A stretch of DNA of 64,000 bases from Clostridiaceae bacterium (GTDB lineage: Bacteria > Bacillota > Clostridia > Peptostreptococcales > Tindalliaceae), in contig JAABSW010000007.1 in the NCBI GenBank assembly GCA_011390155.1, forward strand, positions 1 through 64,000. The letters are read 5' to 3'. Of this stretch, positions 42,901 to 52,040 are shown piece after piece (within the stretch, counting starts at the first letter, position 1; every line of letters starts with the position of its first letter). The notes below the pieces were generated by a model. That model had not been told where the DNA came from, ran no database searches, and saw only the letters and a list, made by a program, of their open reading frames with translations. A program made the position numbers and the translations under genes.

Positions 42901-44082
42901 TCATCTTAACTGTTTTTGCAGCACCTTTTCCCTGAACTCAGTTATGGCAGCCTCCCGAAGGTCTGGGTCAACCAGCAGGTCATAACCAACATTGGCCAGG
43001 ACTGTGGCTCCCTTTACAATCATGGTATCACTCCGCTTAGAAGCGCTTGCAGCTGCAAATTCTCTGGTGTGGCCATTAACATCAGGTTCGGCAATGGCCA
43101 GGTAGGGGTGGATGGTGGGCATGACCATGGAGATGTTTCCCATGTCCGAAGAGCCTGTGGGTTCGTCCGGATCAGCATAGTCCACGTTTTCATCCTGTGC
43201 TTCCAGATAGACCTTAAACCGTTCTTCCAATACAATGTTTGGGTAGCGTTCTCCATAGACTTCATCGTGAGACAGCTCAACAGTAGCACCCACTCTGTCA
43301 GCTTCTTCTCTTGCCAGCTGTTGGAAGACCATGAGAATTTTTTCCACTTCTGCTTTTCGGTTTGAACGTATGAGAAGCTTACCACAGGCATAATCTACGA
43401 TAATATTTGAGGCAGCACCGCCAGCGGTGATAATGCCATTGATACGGGCTCTGTGTGAGAAAGTGGGAAGCAAGCGGTCTACATGGTTAAACATTTGAAT
43501 CAACGGTTTCAGGGCATCAATACCTTTTTCAGGCTTTGAAGAATGGGCTGACTGGCCGTGAAACTCCATGACCAGTTCACTGCAGGCAGTGCTTGCTCTA
43601 CCCACCAGGTTGGCATTGGCGGGGTGTGTCATCAAGGCAAAATCAATGTCATCAAAAATCCCAGCTTCCAGCATGCGAATTTTTCCTCCACCGATTTCTT
43701 CAGCCGGTGTTCCCAGCAAGATCACCTTACCACCTGTAACTTGCAATACCTTTGCCAGGGCAGCAGCGGCTCCCAGGGAAGTGGCCGCAATCACATTATG
43801 GCCGCAGGCATGTCCCAGCTCCGGTAAAGCATCGTATTCTGCCAGAAAAGCCAGCACAGGCCCTTCCTTTCCACTATCCATCACACCTTTGACGGCGGTT
43901 TCCATTCCCGCAACCCCCCTGGTCACTTGGAAGCCCTCCTCCTTCAGGAATGTTTCCACCAGCTTGGCAGCATGATGTTCCTGAAAGGCCAATTCCGGTT
44001 GCCGGTGGATGTTATGACTCAATTCAATGATTTTTGGCGCCAGTCTTTGCACCTGTTCTTCGATTGATTTTTTTTCCATCAT
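42901..44082 (-). CDS. M20-family metal-dependent amidohydrolase (AbgB-like)
   Basis: 393 residues. Metal and catalytic motifs are LAEYDALPELGHACGHN (Asp/His/Cys), TPAEEIGGGKI (Glu-Glu), the dimerization domain start FHGQSAHSSKPEKG and the C-terminal SSDMGNISMVMP with the last ligand region. This M20D type cleaves N-acyl amino acids, p-aminobenzoyl-glutamate or similar amides. The substrate cannot be fixed. It is the last gene of a five-gene minus-strand operon and ends at a strong terminator. Confidence 0.88.
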   Translation of the reverse strand: MMEKKSIEEQVQRLAPKIIELSHNIHRQPELAFQEHHAAKLVETFLKEEGFQVTRGVAGMETAVKGVMDSGKEGPVLAFLAEYDALPELGHACGHNVIAATSLGAAAALAKVLQVTGGKVILLGTPAEEIGGGKIRMLEAGIFDDIDFALMTHPANANLVGRASTACSELVMEFHGQSAHSSKPEKGIDALKPLIQMFNHVDRLLPTFSHRARINGIITAGGAASNIIVDYACGKLLIRSNRKAEVEKILMVFQQLAREEADRVGATVELSHDEVYGERYPNIVLEERFKVYLEAQDENVDYADPDEPTGSSDMGNISMVMPTIHPYLAIAEPDVNGHTREFAAASASKRSDTMIVKGATVLANVGYDLLVDPDLREAAITEFREKVLQKQLR

Positions 44083-44115
44083 TTCATTCCATTTCCCCTT
44101 CCATTACAACACCTG

Positions 44116-44799
44116 CTATTTTACTTCTTTTGCCAGATAGTCTTTGCCGTAACAGAAGCTCATGACACCTGGACGCAGCCATTTTGACAAAAACCCAATA
44201 ATTTTACCAATTCCCAGGGCTGCAATCAGTGTGCCTTCCCGAACCCCCATCATCCCATGACCCGATGAAAAAGAAATCAACAGTGCAACGGATACCACCG
44301 TGCAGTCAAAAAACACTTTGACAGTGGAAAAAGGCTTGTTAAGCTTTTGTGAAATTGTCATCACCAGCCCTTCCGGTGGTTGTGGCACCAGGTCTCCCAC
44401 CAGGTACAACATAATCCCCAGACCAATGAGAAAGAGACTGATGGCCAGAAAAATCAGTTGCACAGGATAAGTGGTCGGTGCGGGCATGCCCAACAACCGA
44501 TTGGTGATGGAAACAAAGGTGCCGAATAGGCTGGCCACTACAATTTGCAGCAGGTTTTTCAGTTTAAAATCCCTGCGCAGCAGGGCAATTTGTATCACCA
44601 CATAGCTGCTGAACACCAGGGTGGTAATAATGCCCATGTCAACTCCAATCACCTGGCTGATGACATAAGGCAGAGAATTCATGGGAGACACACCCAAGCT
44701 TGATTTTATGGAAAAGGACACCCCCAGTGCCAGTATAAACATACCTGCCACATAAACCAGTATGCGCCGAATCCATATTTGATAATTCAACTCTTTCAA
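44116..44799 (-). CDS. YczE/YyaS-family membrane protein
   Basis: 227 residues with about five membrane helices. GVSFSIKSSLGVSPMNSLPY near the N-terminus and PPEGLVMTIS are typical of the YczE/YyaS/YitT group, which contains presumed transporters. The start is a TTG (44799) with GAGG only 4 nt before it, so the true start is less sure. It sits 34 nt upstream of the M20 gene and 69 nt after the aldolase gene. Confidence 0.78.
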   Translation of the reverse strand: MKELNYQIWIRRILVYVAGMFILALGVSFSIKSSLGVSPMNSLPYVISQVIGVDMGIITTLVFSSYVVIQIALLRRDFKLKNLLQIVVASLFGTFVSITNRLLGMPAPTTYPVQLIFLAISLFLIGLGIMLYLVGDLVPQPPEGLVMTISQKLNKPFSTVKVFFDCTVVSVALLISFSSGHGMMGVREGTLIAALGIGKIIGFLSKWLRPGVMSFCYGKDYLAKEVK

Positions 44800-44868
44800 A
44801 ATGCCTCATTTCCTTCCTTCAAAAAGCCATTATCTATTACACATCATGTCATTGTATCACAATTTTCG

Positions 44869-45630
44869 TTACCCATTTGCCTTTTTTATCTCTTCCTGAC
44901 ATTTGATGGCGTAAAGGGTGAGGTCCATGTTCATGGCAATAAACTGAAAGCCCTCCTCCATTCTTTCTTTAGCTTGCTGGCCGTCAGCTGCAAAAATACC
45001 AGCAGCTTTTTGGTGTTGACTGCATACTTCCAACACGCGTTTTTTAGCTGCCTGTATCAGTGGATGTCCTGTTTGTCCAGGGATGCCCAGAGACTGTGAT
45101 AAATCAAAGGGTCCCAGAAAAATCACGTCAATACCCTCAATAGCTGCGATCTTATCAATGACCTCCAGTGATTCCTTGGTCTCGCAGTGGACAATGACCA
45201 CCGTTTCCTCGTTGGCTTTCTGGAAAGACGCCATCAGGTCTCCCATGCCAAAGTTCAGGGCCCTGGGCAAAGCCATGCCCCGGATACCTTCCGGATAATA
45301 TTTGGCGGCGCTTACCACCTGTCCGGCTGTTTCCAAGTCATTTACCTGTGGTATTTGGATGCCATGAACTCCCACGTCCAGAAGCCTTAAAATCGTTGTG
45401 GCTTCTGCATTAGTGGCCCGGCACACCGGTGGTATACCCATGGCTTCAGCCGCTCTTACATGGCCTGTCACCTCTGTGGGTGACAAGGGCCCGTGCTCCG
45501 TGTCAATCACCACGAAGTCAAATCCTGACACTGCTGCTGCTTCCGTTAAACTGGGATCTGTGCTGGTAATAAAGGTGCCCAACATTTTTTCACCACTCTG
45601 CAACCTTGTTTTAAGGTTTTTTTCTCTCAT
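44869..45630 (-). CDS. HpcH/HpaI-family aldolase
   Basis: 253 residues of the class II, metal-dependent aldolase family that splits 4-hydroxy-2-oxo acids (2-dehydro-3-deoxyglucarate or 4-hydroxy-2-oxoheptanedioate type). Motifs seen are VVIDTEHGPLSPTEV, GVHGIQIPQVND, CETKESLE and IFLGPFDLSQSLGI. The start at 45630 has AAAGGAG 8 nt upstream. In the operon it follows a methyltransferase and an SDR, consistent with breakdown of a hydroxy-acid compound. Confidence 0.87.
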   Translation of the reverse strand: MREKNLKTRLQSGEKMLGTFITSTDPSLTEAAAVSGFDFVVIDTEHGPLSPTEVTGHVRAAEAMGIPPVCRATNAEATTILRLLDVGVHGIQIPQVNDLETAGQVVSAAKYYPEGIRGMALPRALNFGMGDLMASFQKANEETVVIVHCETKESLEVIDKIAAIEGIDVIFLGPFDLSQSLGIPGQTGHPLIQAAKKRVLEVCSQHQKAAGIFAADGQQAKERMEEGFQFIAMNMDLTLYAIKCQEEIKKANG

Positions 45631-45662
45631 TGGATCCACTCCTTTACAGCGTATTTTTATAT

Positions 45663-46304
45663 CTATTTTGTTTGTTCATCCTCTTCAATGAAAGGTACAA
45701 AGGCAAAGCCTGCATGGGTTTTCTGTTGCAGGTTTCCCTGTTCATCTTTCGTGATTAACAGCATGTTTCCCCAAAAATCCCTGAGGGGAATCACAAGCCT
45801 GCCATTATTTTTCAGCTGATTTAACAGTGTGACAGGTACTTGATTTGCCGCAGCACTCACCAGGATTCGATCATAAGGGGCTTGCTCCTCCCAGCCATAA
45901 AACCCGTTGGCATGATGCACCTGGACATTGGGAACATCAATTTTTTCTAGGTTATTTTTGCCTAAGGCTGCCAGGCATTCGATGCGTTCCAAACCAATCA
46001 CTTTCCCCTGATCACCTGCCAAGGCTGCCAACAGCGCTGTTGTCCAGCAGGAACCCGCACCCACATCCAATACCTTGTTACCTTTCTCCACAGAAAGAAG
46101 TTCCAGCATAAAAGCCACCGTGGATGGCTGGGAGATGGTCTGCCCTTCACCAATGGGTAGTGGATAATCGCCATAACACTGTTTTTTTAAATGATCCGGC
46201 ACAAAATAACGACGGTCCATCTTCAGGAAGGCTTCTTCTACTTCCACCGTGGTGAGCACTCCCTTTTCTTTCATTGTCTGGATTAAAGACGTCAAGGCAG
46301 GCAT
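45663..46304 (-). CDS. pcm: Protein-L-isoaspartate O-methyltransferase family
   Basis: 213 residues. FVPDHLKKQCYGDYPLPIGEG and QTISQPSTVAFMLELL are the PCMT hallmark, and VLDVGAGSCWTTALLA is the SAM-binding motif I. The enzyme methylates isoaspartyl residues so that damaged proteins can be repaired. GAGSCW replaces the common GTGSGY, a mild change. The ATG at 46304 is 6 nt after AAAGGAAG. Its place inside a metabolic operon is unusual, so another methyl acceptor is possible. Confidence 0.85.
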   Translation of the reverse strand: MPALTSLIQTMKEKGVLTTVEVEEAFLKMDRRYFVPDHLKKQCYGDYPLPIGEGQTISQPSTVAFMLELLSVEKGNKVLDVGAGSCWTTALLAALAGDQGKVIGLERIECLAALGKNNLEKIDVPNVQVHHANGFYGWEEQAPYDRILVSAAANQVPVTLLNQLKNNGRLVIPLRDFWGNMLLITKDEQGNLQQKTHAGFAFVPFIEEDEQTK

Positions 46305-46328
46305 AAGATTCTTCCTTTCCACAACCCT

Positions 46329-47096
46329 CTACAACATGTATTCTCCTCCGTTAGGTGAAATCACCTGGCCAGAAAAATAACCTGCAGCTTCTGATGCAAG
46401 AAAACAAATGGCTGCTGCCACGTCTTCCGGTTCGCCAATGCGGTAAAACCGTTCCAGGGCTGGACCAAATTCCCACTCATGGGCCATACGGGTGTTGGTA
46501 AGCCCAGGTGCTACCACATTCACATTTATTTTTTCCAGGGCCAGTTCACGGGCCAGTGTTTTGCTCATGGCAATGACCCCACCCTTGGCTGCGCTATAAT
46601 GAATGTCTGTAAAATCACCTGCCAGTGCTGCCACAGAACTGACACTGACAATTTTGCCATATTTTTGTGCACGCATGGTGGGTAACACTGCTGCAATGAA
46701 ATTGTATACACCCTTCAAGTTCACCTTAATCAGACGGTCAAATTCTTCCTCATCCACTTCTTCCACCTTTTTACCACCACCCAGGGTGGCACCGTTGTTC
46801 ACAAGGATATCGATGGTGCCATATTTTTCAAGCACCTGTTTTATCAATTCTCGGATTTGTTCTGGCTTGGTGATATCACAATCATAGGCCTGGGCTTTTA
46901 GGCCCTCTGCTAGAATTTCATCAACGGTGGCAGTGACACTGTCTTCCTCAATGTCGCAGGCAATCACAATAGCTCCCAGGCCTGCCATCATCCTTGCCGT
47001 TGCCTTACCGATGCCATTACCGGCACCGGTGACAATGGCCACCCTGTCTTCCAGTTTGAATAAATGGTAGATGTTTTGTACAATGCGTTGATCCAT
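46329..47096 (-). CDS. SDR-family NAD(P)-dependent oxidoreductase
   Basis: 255 residues. The cofactor motif is VTGAGNGIGKA, then ILVNNGA. The catalytic Ser is in VSSVAALAG, and Tyr-x3-Lys is HYSAAKGG (Tyr-Ser-Ala-Ala-Lys). The second Asp CDIEED suggests NAD preference. The substrate is unknown, but the family (3-oxoacyl/glucose dehydrogenase type) acts on alcohols and ketones. The start at 47096 has AAGGAGG 6 nt upstream. It is the first gene of the five-gene operon, with its own promoter. Confidence 0.88.
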   Translation of the reverse strand: MDQRIVQNIYHLFKLEDRVAIVTGAGNGIGKATARMMAGLGAIVIACDIEEDSVTATVDEILAEGLKAQAYDCDITKPEQIRELIKQVLEKYGTIDILVNNGATLGGGKKVEEVDEEEFDRLIKVNLKGVYNFIAAVLPTMRAQKYGKIVSVSSVAALAGDFTDIHYSAAKGGVIAMSKTLARELALEKINVNVVAPGLTNTRMAHEWEFGPALERFYRIGEPEDVAAAICFLASEAAGYFSGQVISPNGGEYML

Positions 47097-47176
47097 GATG
47101 AGCCTCCTTCTCGTGTAAATGAATTGCATGAAGCAGAATTTCACATTTTCTTATTGGTAATCGTTCTGTTATTAAT

Positions 47177-47204
47177 ATTATACCTGACTGCGACAGAAAC
47201 TCAA
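47177..47204 (-). promoter_or_regulatory. Promoter of the SDR operon
   Basis: -35 TTGAGT (47204-47199), 16-nt spacer, -10 TATAAT (47182-47177), about 75 nt before the SDR start. Confidence 0.65.
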
Positions 47205-47277
47205 CTGTGGTCAAGAAAGGCTGCCTGGCGTAATACATTATGGCATTTACCTTGTTGCTGTATATAACGCCTGATCA

Positions 47278-47310
47278 TTGACATCAAATTCAACCTTGTA
47301 TAGAATACAA
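47278..47310 (+). promoter_or_regulatory. Promoter and operator-like palindrome of the sensor kinase gene
   Basis: -35 TTGACA (47278-47283), 17-nt spacer, -10 TAGAAT (47301-47306). The perfect palindrome TTGTAT-AGA-ATACAA (47296-47310) covers the -10, so a repressor site is likely. Confidence 0.65.
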
Positions 47311-47356
47311 ATTGTGAATATTATTTCATCACGGTTTACTTGACTGGAGGCACCCC

Positions 47357-48931
47357 ATGACACTTTTAAATAAACGTATTCGATTGATCATTACTGTCTT
47401 TTTTATCCTGGTGATTCCCCTCACTTATCTTGTGGTCTATCAGCCCATGAGGCAGGAGCTGGAGAATGAATTGCTGGACAATTTTCACCTGGTTTCCACT
47501 TCCAACCAACAAACACTGGAGACTTTTTTAGCTCGAAGCCGTGAAGGGGCTGAAAGTTTATCCAGCCGATCTGTGATCCGGGATAAAATTGTTGACTACA
47601 AGAATCATCTCATTAGCTATGAAGAATTACAGGACTTCACGACTCCCCGCTACCTGGATGGTGTTAATGCCCTGGAAGATATATTATTTGCAGGCAGATA
47701 TGTTGATCATAATCTTCTGGTTTCCTATGGAGACATCAATCCCGACACCTCCCTCAACACATTTATCCCTCATGAAACAACCATGGTTTATCACGCCCAG
47801 AAGCATCTTGTTTATATACACTCACCTATCATCAAAAATGGTGTCTTATTAGGCTTCGATGTCATTGGTGTTTCTATTGAATCATTGTTGGCGAAAATGG
47901 AGAAAACCTCTGATTCAACCCAGGTTTCAATTCTCCCCGCAACAGAGACCTCAGGCCCTGCTCTTGAAGCCGATCTGGTCACTTCTCGCCAACCTCTTTC
48001 ACTTCCAGGGTATGAATTGGTGTTAACAGCACCTCAAGAGGAACTTTTTCATCGTATTCAACGGGTTTCACAAAAGAACTATTCTCTCTTTCTGACAAGT
48101 TTCATTTTACTCTTTATCATTGTTTATTACATGATCGTGAAGGCTGCAAACCGGATGATTGAAGAACTACAGGAAGCAAAGCAGCAGGCTGAATCTGCCA
48201 ATGAAGCAAAAACCAAGTTTTTAGCGAACATGAGTCATGAAATAAGAACTCCTATGAATGGCATCATGGGCATCCTTGAATTATTAAAGACCACTTCACT
48301 AACGGAGGAACAGTTGGAATATGTTTCCTTAGGGTTAGGTTCCTCGAAAGCACTGGTTACCATCGTGACTGATATCTTGGATTTTTCTGCCATTGAATCA
48401 GGACGGATTGAACTTGATCACATCCCCTTCTCTCCCCGTCTGTTGGCTGAAGAACTGGTCAGTTTTTTCGGTGCTTCTGCTCTCAATAAGAACCTTGTCC
48501 TTCAACATCATGTGGAAGCTTCTGTGCCGGATGAAGTCTATGGTGATGCTTTCCGTACACGACAGATCCTATCCAACTTGCTGGGCAATGCCATTAAATT
48601 TACAAAGCAAGGTTGTGTGACGTTGAGGGTGGAATCAACTACCGTCTCAACCTTTTCACCTGAGGCCTCAACTGATAAAAGTACCTTGCTCAGGTTTGTG
48701 GTGATGGACACGGGCATCGGCATTGCTGAAGAAGAACAGTCACGTGTATTTGAGAGATTCTACCAGGCTGGTAACAACAAACACAGCAAGCATAAAGGAA
48801 CTGGACTGGGATTGCCTATTTCCAGTGAACTTGCAGCATTAATGGGTGGAAGTATTAGCCTGATGAGTACCCCAGGTAAAGGCAGTCAATTTGTGTTTGA
48901 GTGTTGCTTCACTCATAAAGTGCAACCATAG
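47357..48931 (+). CDS. Membrane sensor histidine kinase
   Basis: 524 residues. TM1 (about 9-29) and TM2 (about 246-266) flank an extracytoplasmic Cache-like sensor. A short coiled coil ([19 protein letters not shown]) leads to the H box [17 protein letters not shown] box [14 protein letters not shown]1 [12 protein letters not shown] box RFYQAG and G2 GTGLGLPIS are all present, so the kinase should be active. There is no receiver domain and no response regulator gene beside it (orphan). GGAGG lies 6 nt before the start. Confidence 0.92.
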   Translation: MTLLNKRIRLIITVFFILVIPLTYLVVYQPMRQELENELLDNFHLVSTSNQQTLETFLARSREGAESLSSRSVIRDKIVDYKNHLISYEELQDFTTPRYLDGVNALEDILFAGRYVDHNLLVSYGDINPDTSLNTFIPHETTMVYHAQKHLVYIHSPIIKNGVLLGFDVIGVSIESLLAKMEKTSDSTQVSILPATETSGPALEADLVTSRQPLSLPGYELVLTAPQEELFHRIQRVSQKNYSLFLTSFILLFIIVYYMIVKAANRMIEELQEAKQQAESANEAKTKFLANMSHEIRTPMNGIMGILELLKTTSLTEEQLEYVSLGLGSSKALVTIVTDILDFSAIESGRIELDHIPFSPRLLAEELVSFFGASALNKNLVLQHHVEASVPDEVYGDAFRTRQILSNLLGNAIKFTKQGCVTLRVESTTVSTFSPEASTDKSTLLRFVVMDTGIGIAEEEQSRVFERFYQAGNNKHSKHKGTGLGLPISSELAALMGGSISLMSTPGKGSQFVFECCFTHKVQP

Positions 48932-48947
48932 AGAACAGCGCACAACT

Positions 48948-48985
48948 AAAAAGCCGGAGCAGATGATACCCTGCCCCGGCTTTTT
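48948..48985. terminator. Bidirectional terminator between kinase and CZB chemoreceptor genes
   Basis: Stem AAAAAGCCGG/CCGGCTTTTT with inner GCAG/CTGC. It has A- and T-runs on both sides and lies between converging genes. Confidence 0.9.
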
Positions 48986-49019
48986 CTATTCTTATAAACA
49001 GGATGACCCTTGAAGATGC

Positions 49020-51089
49020 TTAGTATTTACCAAACTCCTGGTCATCCAAGCTGATTTTTTTCTTGCTTCCACCCAGTTTTTTGGGAGATTTTTGAGGCTG
49101 TGGTTCCTGGAAATCATCTCTTTCTTCCAACATTTTCAGCATATCCCTGCTTTGGGCATCAAAACTGCCCCGGCTGCGCTGGTTGGCGTGTTTCAGTTGA
49201 AAACGGCTCACAGCGTCTTTCAGCAGTTGTGCCTGGCTTGACAGTTCTTCACTGGCTGCAGCGGCTTCTTCTGAGGTGGCTGAGTTGGTTTGGGTCACCT
49301 GGGAAACCTGCATGATGGCTTCGTTCACCTGTTCAATCCCGGAGGCCTGTTCATTGGAGGCGTTAGCAATTTCTGACACCAAACGGGCGGCGTCGGTGAC
49401 ACCGGAAACAATGTTTTCCAGTGCTTTGGCAGTTTCCTGGGCGATGTTGGTGCCTGTCCCCGCCTTGGCGATGGAACCTTCAATCATCTCTGTGGTTTCT
49501 TTGGCGGCGTTGGCGCTTCTGGCGGCCAGGTTTCGTACTTCTTCCGCCACCACGGCAAAACCTTTTCCGTGCTGACCAGCCCGGGCAGCTTCCACGGCGG
49601 CGTTCAGGGCCAGGATGTTGGTTTGGAAAGCGATTTCGTCAATGACTTTGATGATCTTTGAGATGTTTCGTGAAGATTCATTGATTTCGTCCATGGACAC
49701 CAGCATCTCTTTCATCCGGTTGTTACCCTGCTCGGCGTCTATTTTTGCCTGTGTGGCGATGTTGTTGGCTTCACCTGCATTGGCAGCGTTCTGGTTGGTT
49801 TGAGCGGATAATTCTTCCATGGAGGCGGTGATTTCTTCCACGGAACTGGCTTGTTCTGTGGCGCCCTGGGACAGTTGTTGGCTGGAATCTGCCACCTGCC
49901 CTGATCCGGCGGACACTTGCTCAGCAGCGGAGTTGATGTCTGTCATGACTTCATTGACGTTTTCTGCCATGGCGGCAAAGGCTTTGGCCAAATCACCGAT
50001 TTCGTCTTTGCTGCTGGCGTCAATTTTTACGTTCAGGTCCCCTGCCGCAATTTTTTGCGAAACGCCTACCAATTTTGTGATGGGCTTTTTGATGGCCCGG
50101 CTGATGAAGATGCCCAGCAGGATGGAAAGAATGATGGCAAATATAGTGAATCCGATCATCATGGACATGGAAGTGGTAACGGCGGAAGTTGCCAGTTCCG
50201 TGTTCAGTGTTTCAATTTCTTCCAGCAATTCTATTGCCTGGTTGAAGTTGGGGGTGTTTACTTCCAAGGCTTGGGCCAGCATGGTTTCCAGCACTGCATC
50301 TGACTGGTCCACCACATCGTTCATTTCCTGTAAAATACCAAGCACTTCTGTCATGTTGGGCAAAGCCTGTGTCCGGTAGAGGTTCCACGCCTCGGCTTCC
50401 CAGTTTTCGCCGCCGGTTGTGATGAGTTGGTTTATTCGACCGCCGGCTTCATGCACCCGGTTGTGGGGTTCCTGAATGGCTGTCATTAACTGCTGTAATT
50501 CTGCGTTTCTGGTTTGATAGCTGTTTAACCAGCCCCCCAGTGCACACAGGTTTCCGTCCACCTGACCTGAAAAAGCAGTTTGGTTGTTGATGGCTTCTGA
50601 CAACTGCCAGATCCACTGGTAGTGGTCCCGGCGGCGCAAGGCAAGTTGATAATGAACGTTTTCAGGGTTTTCGATGCCAATGGCGTCCAGCTGTTGTGAT
50701 TGGGCCAGGAACTCTTCATGCCCGGCTCGCCATTGTTGTACCGCTGGGTCCACCTGGGCCCACACCCGTTCTTCTTCGCCTGTCATGGGCAATTTCATAA
50801 ACTCGTCCCAATGCCGATCCAAATCTTGTGACAGTTCTTCCAAATTTAAGTATAGAGGTTGTTTTTCTTCATAGCTTAATTGTGGTATAAGAAGTGAGTT
50901 CTCGATGGATTCCATTTGGGCTAAATCCATTTGAATTTCCATCAAATAACGGACACTTGGCAGCCGTACATTACCCACTTCCCGAAGCCCCCAGATTCCT
51001 ACGCCCCCAACGAAGCCTGCAATGAGTGCCACGATGATAAACCCGGTTAACAGTTTGGTGCCGATTTTCAGGTTATTATACCATTTCAT
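49020..51089 (-). CDS. Methyl-accepting chemotaxis protein with an extracytoplasmic CZB zinc-binding domain
   Basis: 689 residues. TM1 is at about 11-34 and TM2 at about 307-331. The sensor region between them begins as a helical bundle and contains a full chemoreceptor zinc-binding (CZB) set: His156 in RRDHYQWIW, Cys182 in LCALGGWL, and His209 and His213 in [15 protein letters not shown] and a signalling domain follow (tip [33 protein letters not shown]). CZB domains mostly occur in cytoplasmic receptors; here the topology puts it outside the membrane. It may sense zinc, pH or HOCl-type oxidants. GGGAGG precedes the start. It is paired with cheW upstream. Confidence 0.9.
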   Translation of the reverse strand: MKWYNNLKIGTKLLTGFIIVALIAGFVGGVGIWGLREVGNVRLPSVRYLMEIQMDLAQMESIENSLLIPQLSYEEKQPLYLNLEELSQDLDRHWDEFMKLPMTGEEERVWAQVDPAVQQWRAGHEEFLAQSQQLDAIGIENPENVHYQLALRRRDHYQWIWQLSEAINNQTAFSGQVDGNLCALGGWLNSYQTRNAELQQLMTAIQEPHNRVHEAGGRINQLITTGGENWEAEAWNLYRTQALPNMTEVLGILQEMNDVVDQSDAVLETMLAQALEVNTPNFNQAIELLEEIETLNTELATSAVTTSMSMMIGFTIFAIILSILLGIFISRAIKKPITKLVGVSQKIAAGDLNVKIDASSKDEIGDLAKAFAAMAENVNEVMTDINSAAEQVSAGSGQVADSSQQLSQGATEQASSVEEITASMEELSAQTNQNAANAGEANNIATQAKIDAEQGNNRMKEMLVSMDEINESSRNISKIIKVIDEIAFQTNILALNAAVEAARAGQHGKGFAVVAEEVRNLAARSANAAKETTEMIEGSIAKAGTGTNIAQETAKALENIVSGVTDAARLVSEIANASNEQASGIEQVNEAIMQVSQVTQTNSATSEEAAAASEELSSQAQLLKDAVSRFQLKHANQRSRGSFDAQSRDMLKMLEERDDFQEPQPQKSPKKLGGSKKKISLDDQEFGKY

Positions 51090-51144
51090 TGTCTAACCCT
51101 CCCTTGATTATTTGCTGTTTCTCTGTTTGTTTTTCTTTCTCTTT

Positions 51145-51645
51145 TTATAAGGACACTTGTTCCACAATTTCCATTTCGTCGTCACTGAGGAGTTTTTCGC
51201 AGTCCAAAATAAGTTTGACTTCTTCCTCAACCCGGCCAATACTTTTGATGTACTTGTTTTGGAAGCCGGTGCGGTAGTCTGGTGGAGGAACAATGTTCTG
51301 ATCCTCGATGCTGAGCACTTCTGCCACCTGGTCTACGATGAGGCCTACGGAGGTGTTGTCAATGTCAATGACGATGATGCAGGTGCGGTCATTGTATTCC
51401 ACAGCCTCCTTCTTAAACTTCAGCCGGACATCGATGAGGGGGATAATTCTTCCCCGCAGGTTGATGATCCCTTTCACGTAATCCGGCACTTCCGGCACTT
51501 CTGAGATGGGCTGTATCCCGATGATCTCTGTAACGTACCGAATTTCAATGCCGAAGACTTCTTTGCCCAGGTTAAAGGTCAGGTATTTGCCTCTCTGGGT
51601 GTCTTCTTCCTGTTCCAATATCATGTCTCTTTCATCTGCCATCAT
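51145..51645 (-). CDS. cheW: Chemotaxis coupling protein CheW
   Basis: 166 residues, two SH3-like lobes. YLTFNLGKEVFGIEI, the IIGIQPISEVPEVPDYVKG ligand loop, NLRGRIIPLIDV and SVGLIVDQVAEVLSI are family hallmarks. It links the receptor to the kinase CheA. The 12-residue acidic N-terminal tail is slightly long. GAGGGGG precedes the start. It is the first gene of the cheW-receptor pair (55 nt gap). Confidence 0.93.
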   Translation of the reverse strand: MMADERDMILEQEEDTQRGKYLTFNLGKEVFGIEIRYVTEIIGIQPISEVPEVPDYVKGIINLRGRIIPLIDVRLKFKKEAVEYNDRTCIIVIDIDNTSVGLIVDQVAEVLSIEDQNIVPPPDYRTGFQNKYIKSIGRVEEEVKLILDCEKLLSDDEMEIVEQVSL

Positions 51646-51856
51646 GATCCCCCTCTACTCTTTCATCAGTATACTTTTCCGTCTCAAGTGAATGCACTAC
51701 CTTTATCCTCAACCTCCGAACCATCTTATGATATGTATGACAATTCGAGTTCCTTTTTCTTATGAAGGATGCGATTTCCTACCTCTGATATCACTAAAAT
51801 CACCCGTCCAAGGAATAAATGTCAAATAGATATGTTTGTTAGCTATAACTATATAT

Positions 51857-51885
51857 AGTTTAATGGTAATCTAATTGCTTGTCAA
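51857..51885 (-). promoter_or_regulatory. Promoter of cheW-receptor operon
   Basis: -35 TTGACA (51885-51880), 17-nt spacer, -10 TAAACT (51862-51857), with a 14-bp palindrome (51847-51860) over the expected start site. Confidence 0.6.
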
Positions 51886-51945
51886 CCTATTGTGGAAATA
51901 TTTTAAGAATATTTGCTTTTTCTTCTTTCATACAGGAAATACATT

Positions 51946-51992
51946 GTAAAAAGCCCCTTTGAACATAGTCTAAAACTTGTTCAAAGAGGCTT
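51946..51992 (-). terminator. Terminator after the J-domain/GGDEF gene
   Basis: Long stem AAGCC-CTTTGAACA/TGTTCAAAG-GGCTT with one mismatch, followed by TTTTT on the minus strand. Confidence 0.88.
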
Positions 51993-52040
51993 GCTTGTCC
52001 CATGACTACCGCCGATACGTCCCAAGATAAGGCATTCTTA

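Larger units (their letters stand above)
51646..52040. other. Intergenic region before cheW
   Basis: About 395 nt, AT-rich. It holds the cheW promoter, a 14-bp palindrome AACTATATATAGTT (51847-51860) just after its -10, and the terminator of the J-domain gene. The long 5' leader of cheW (about 200 nt) shows no clear structure. Confidence 0.5.
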
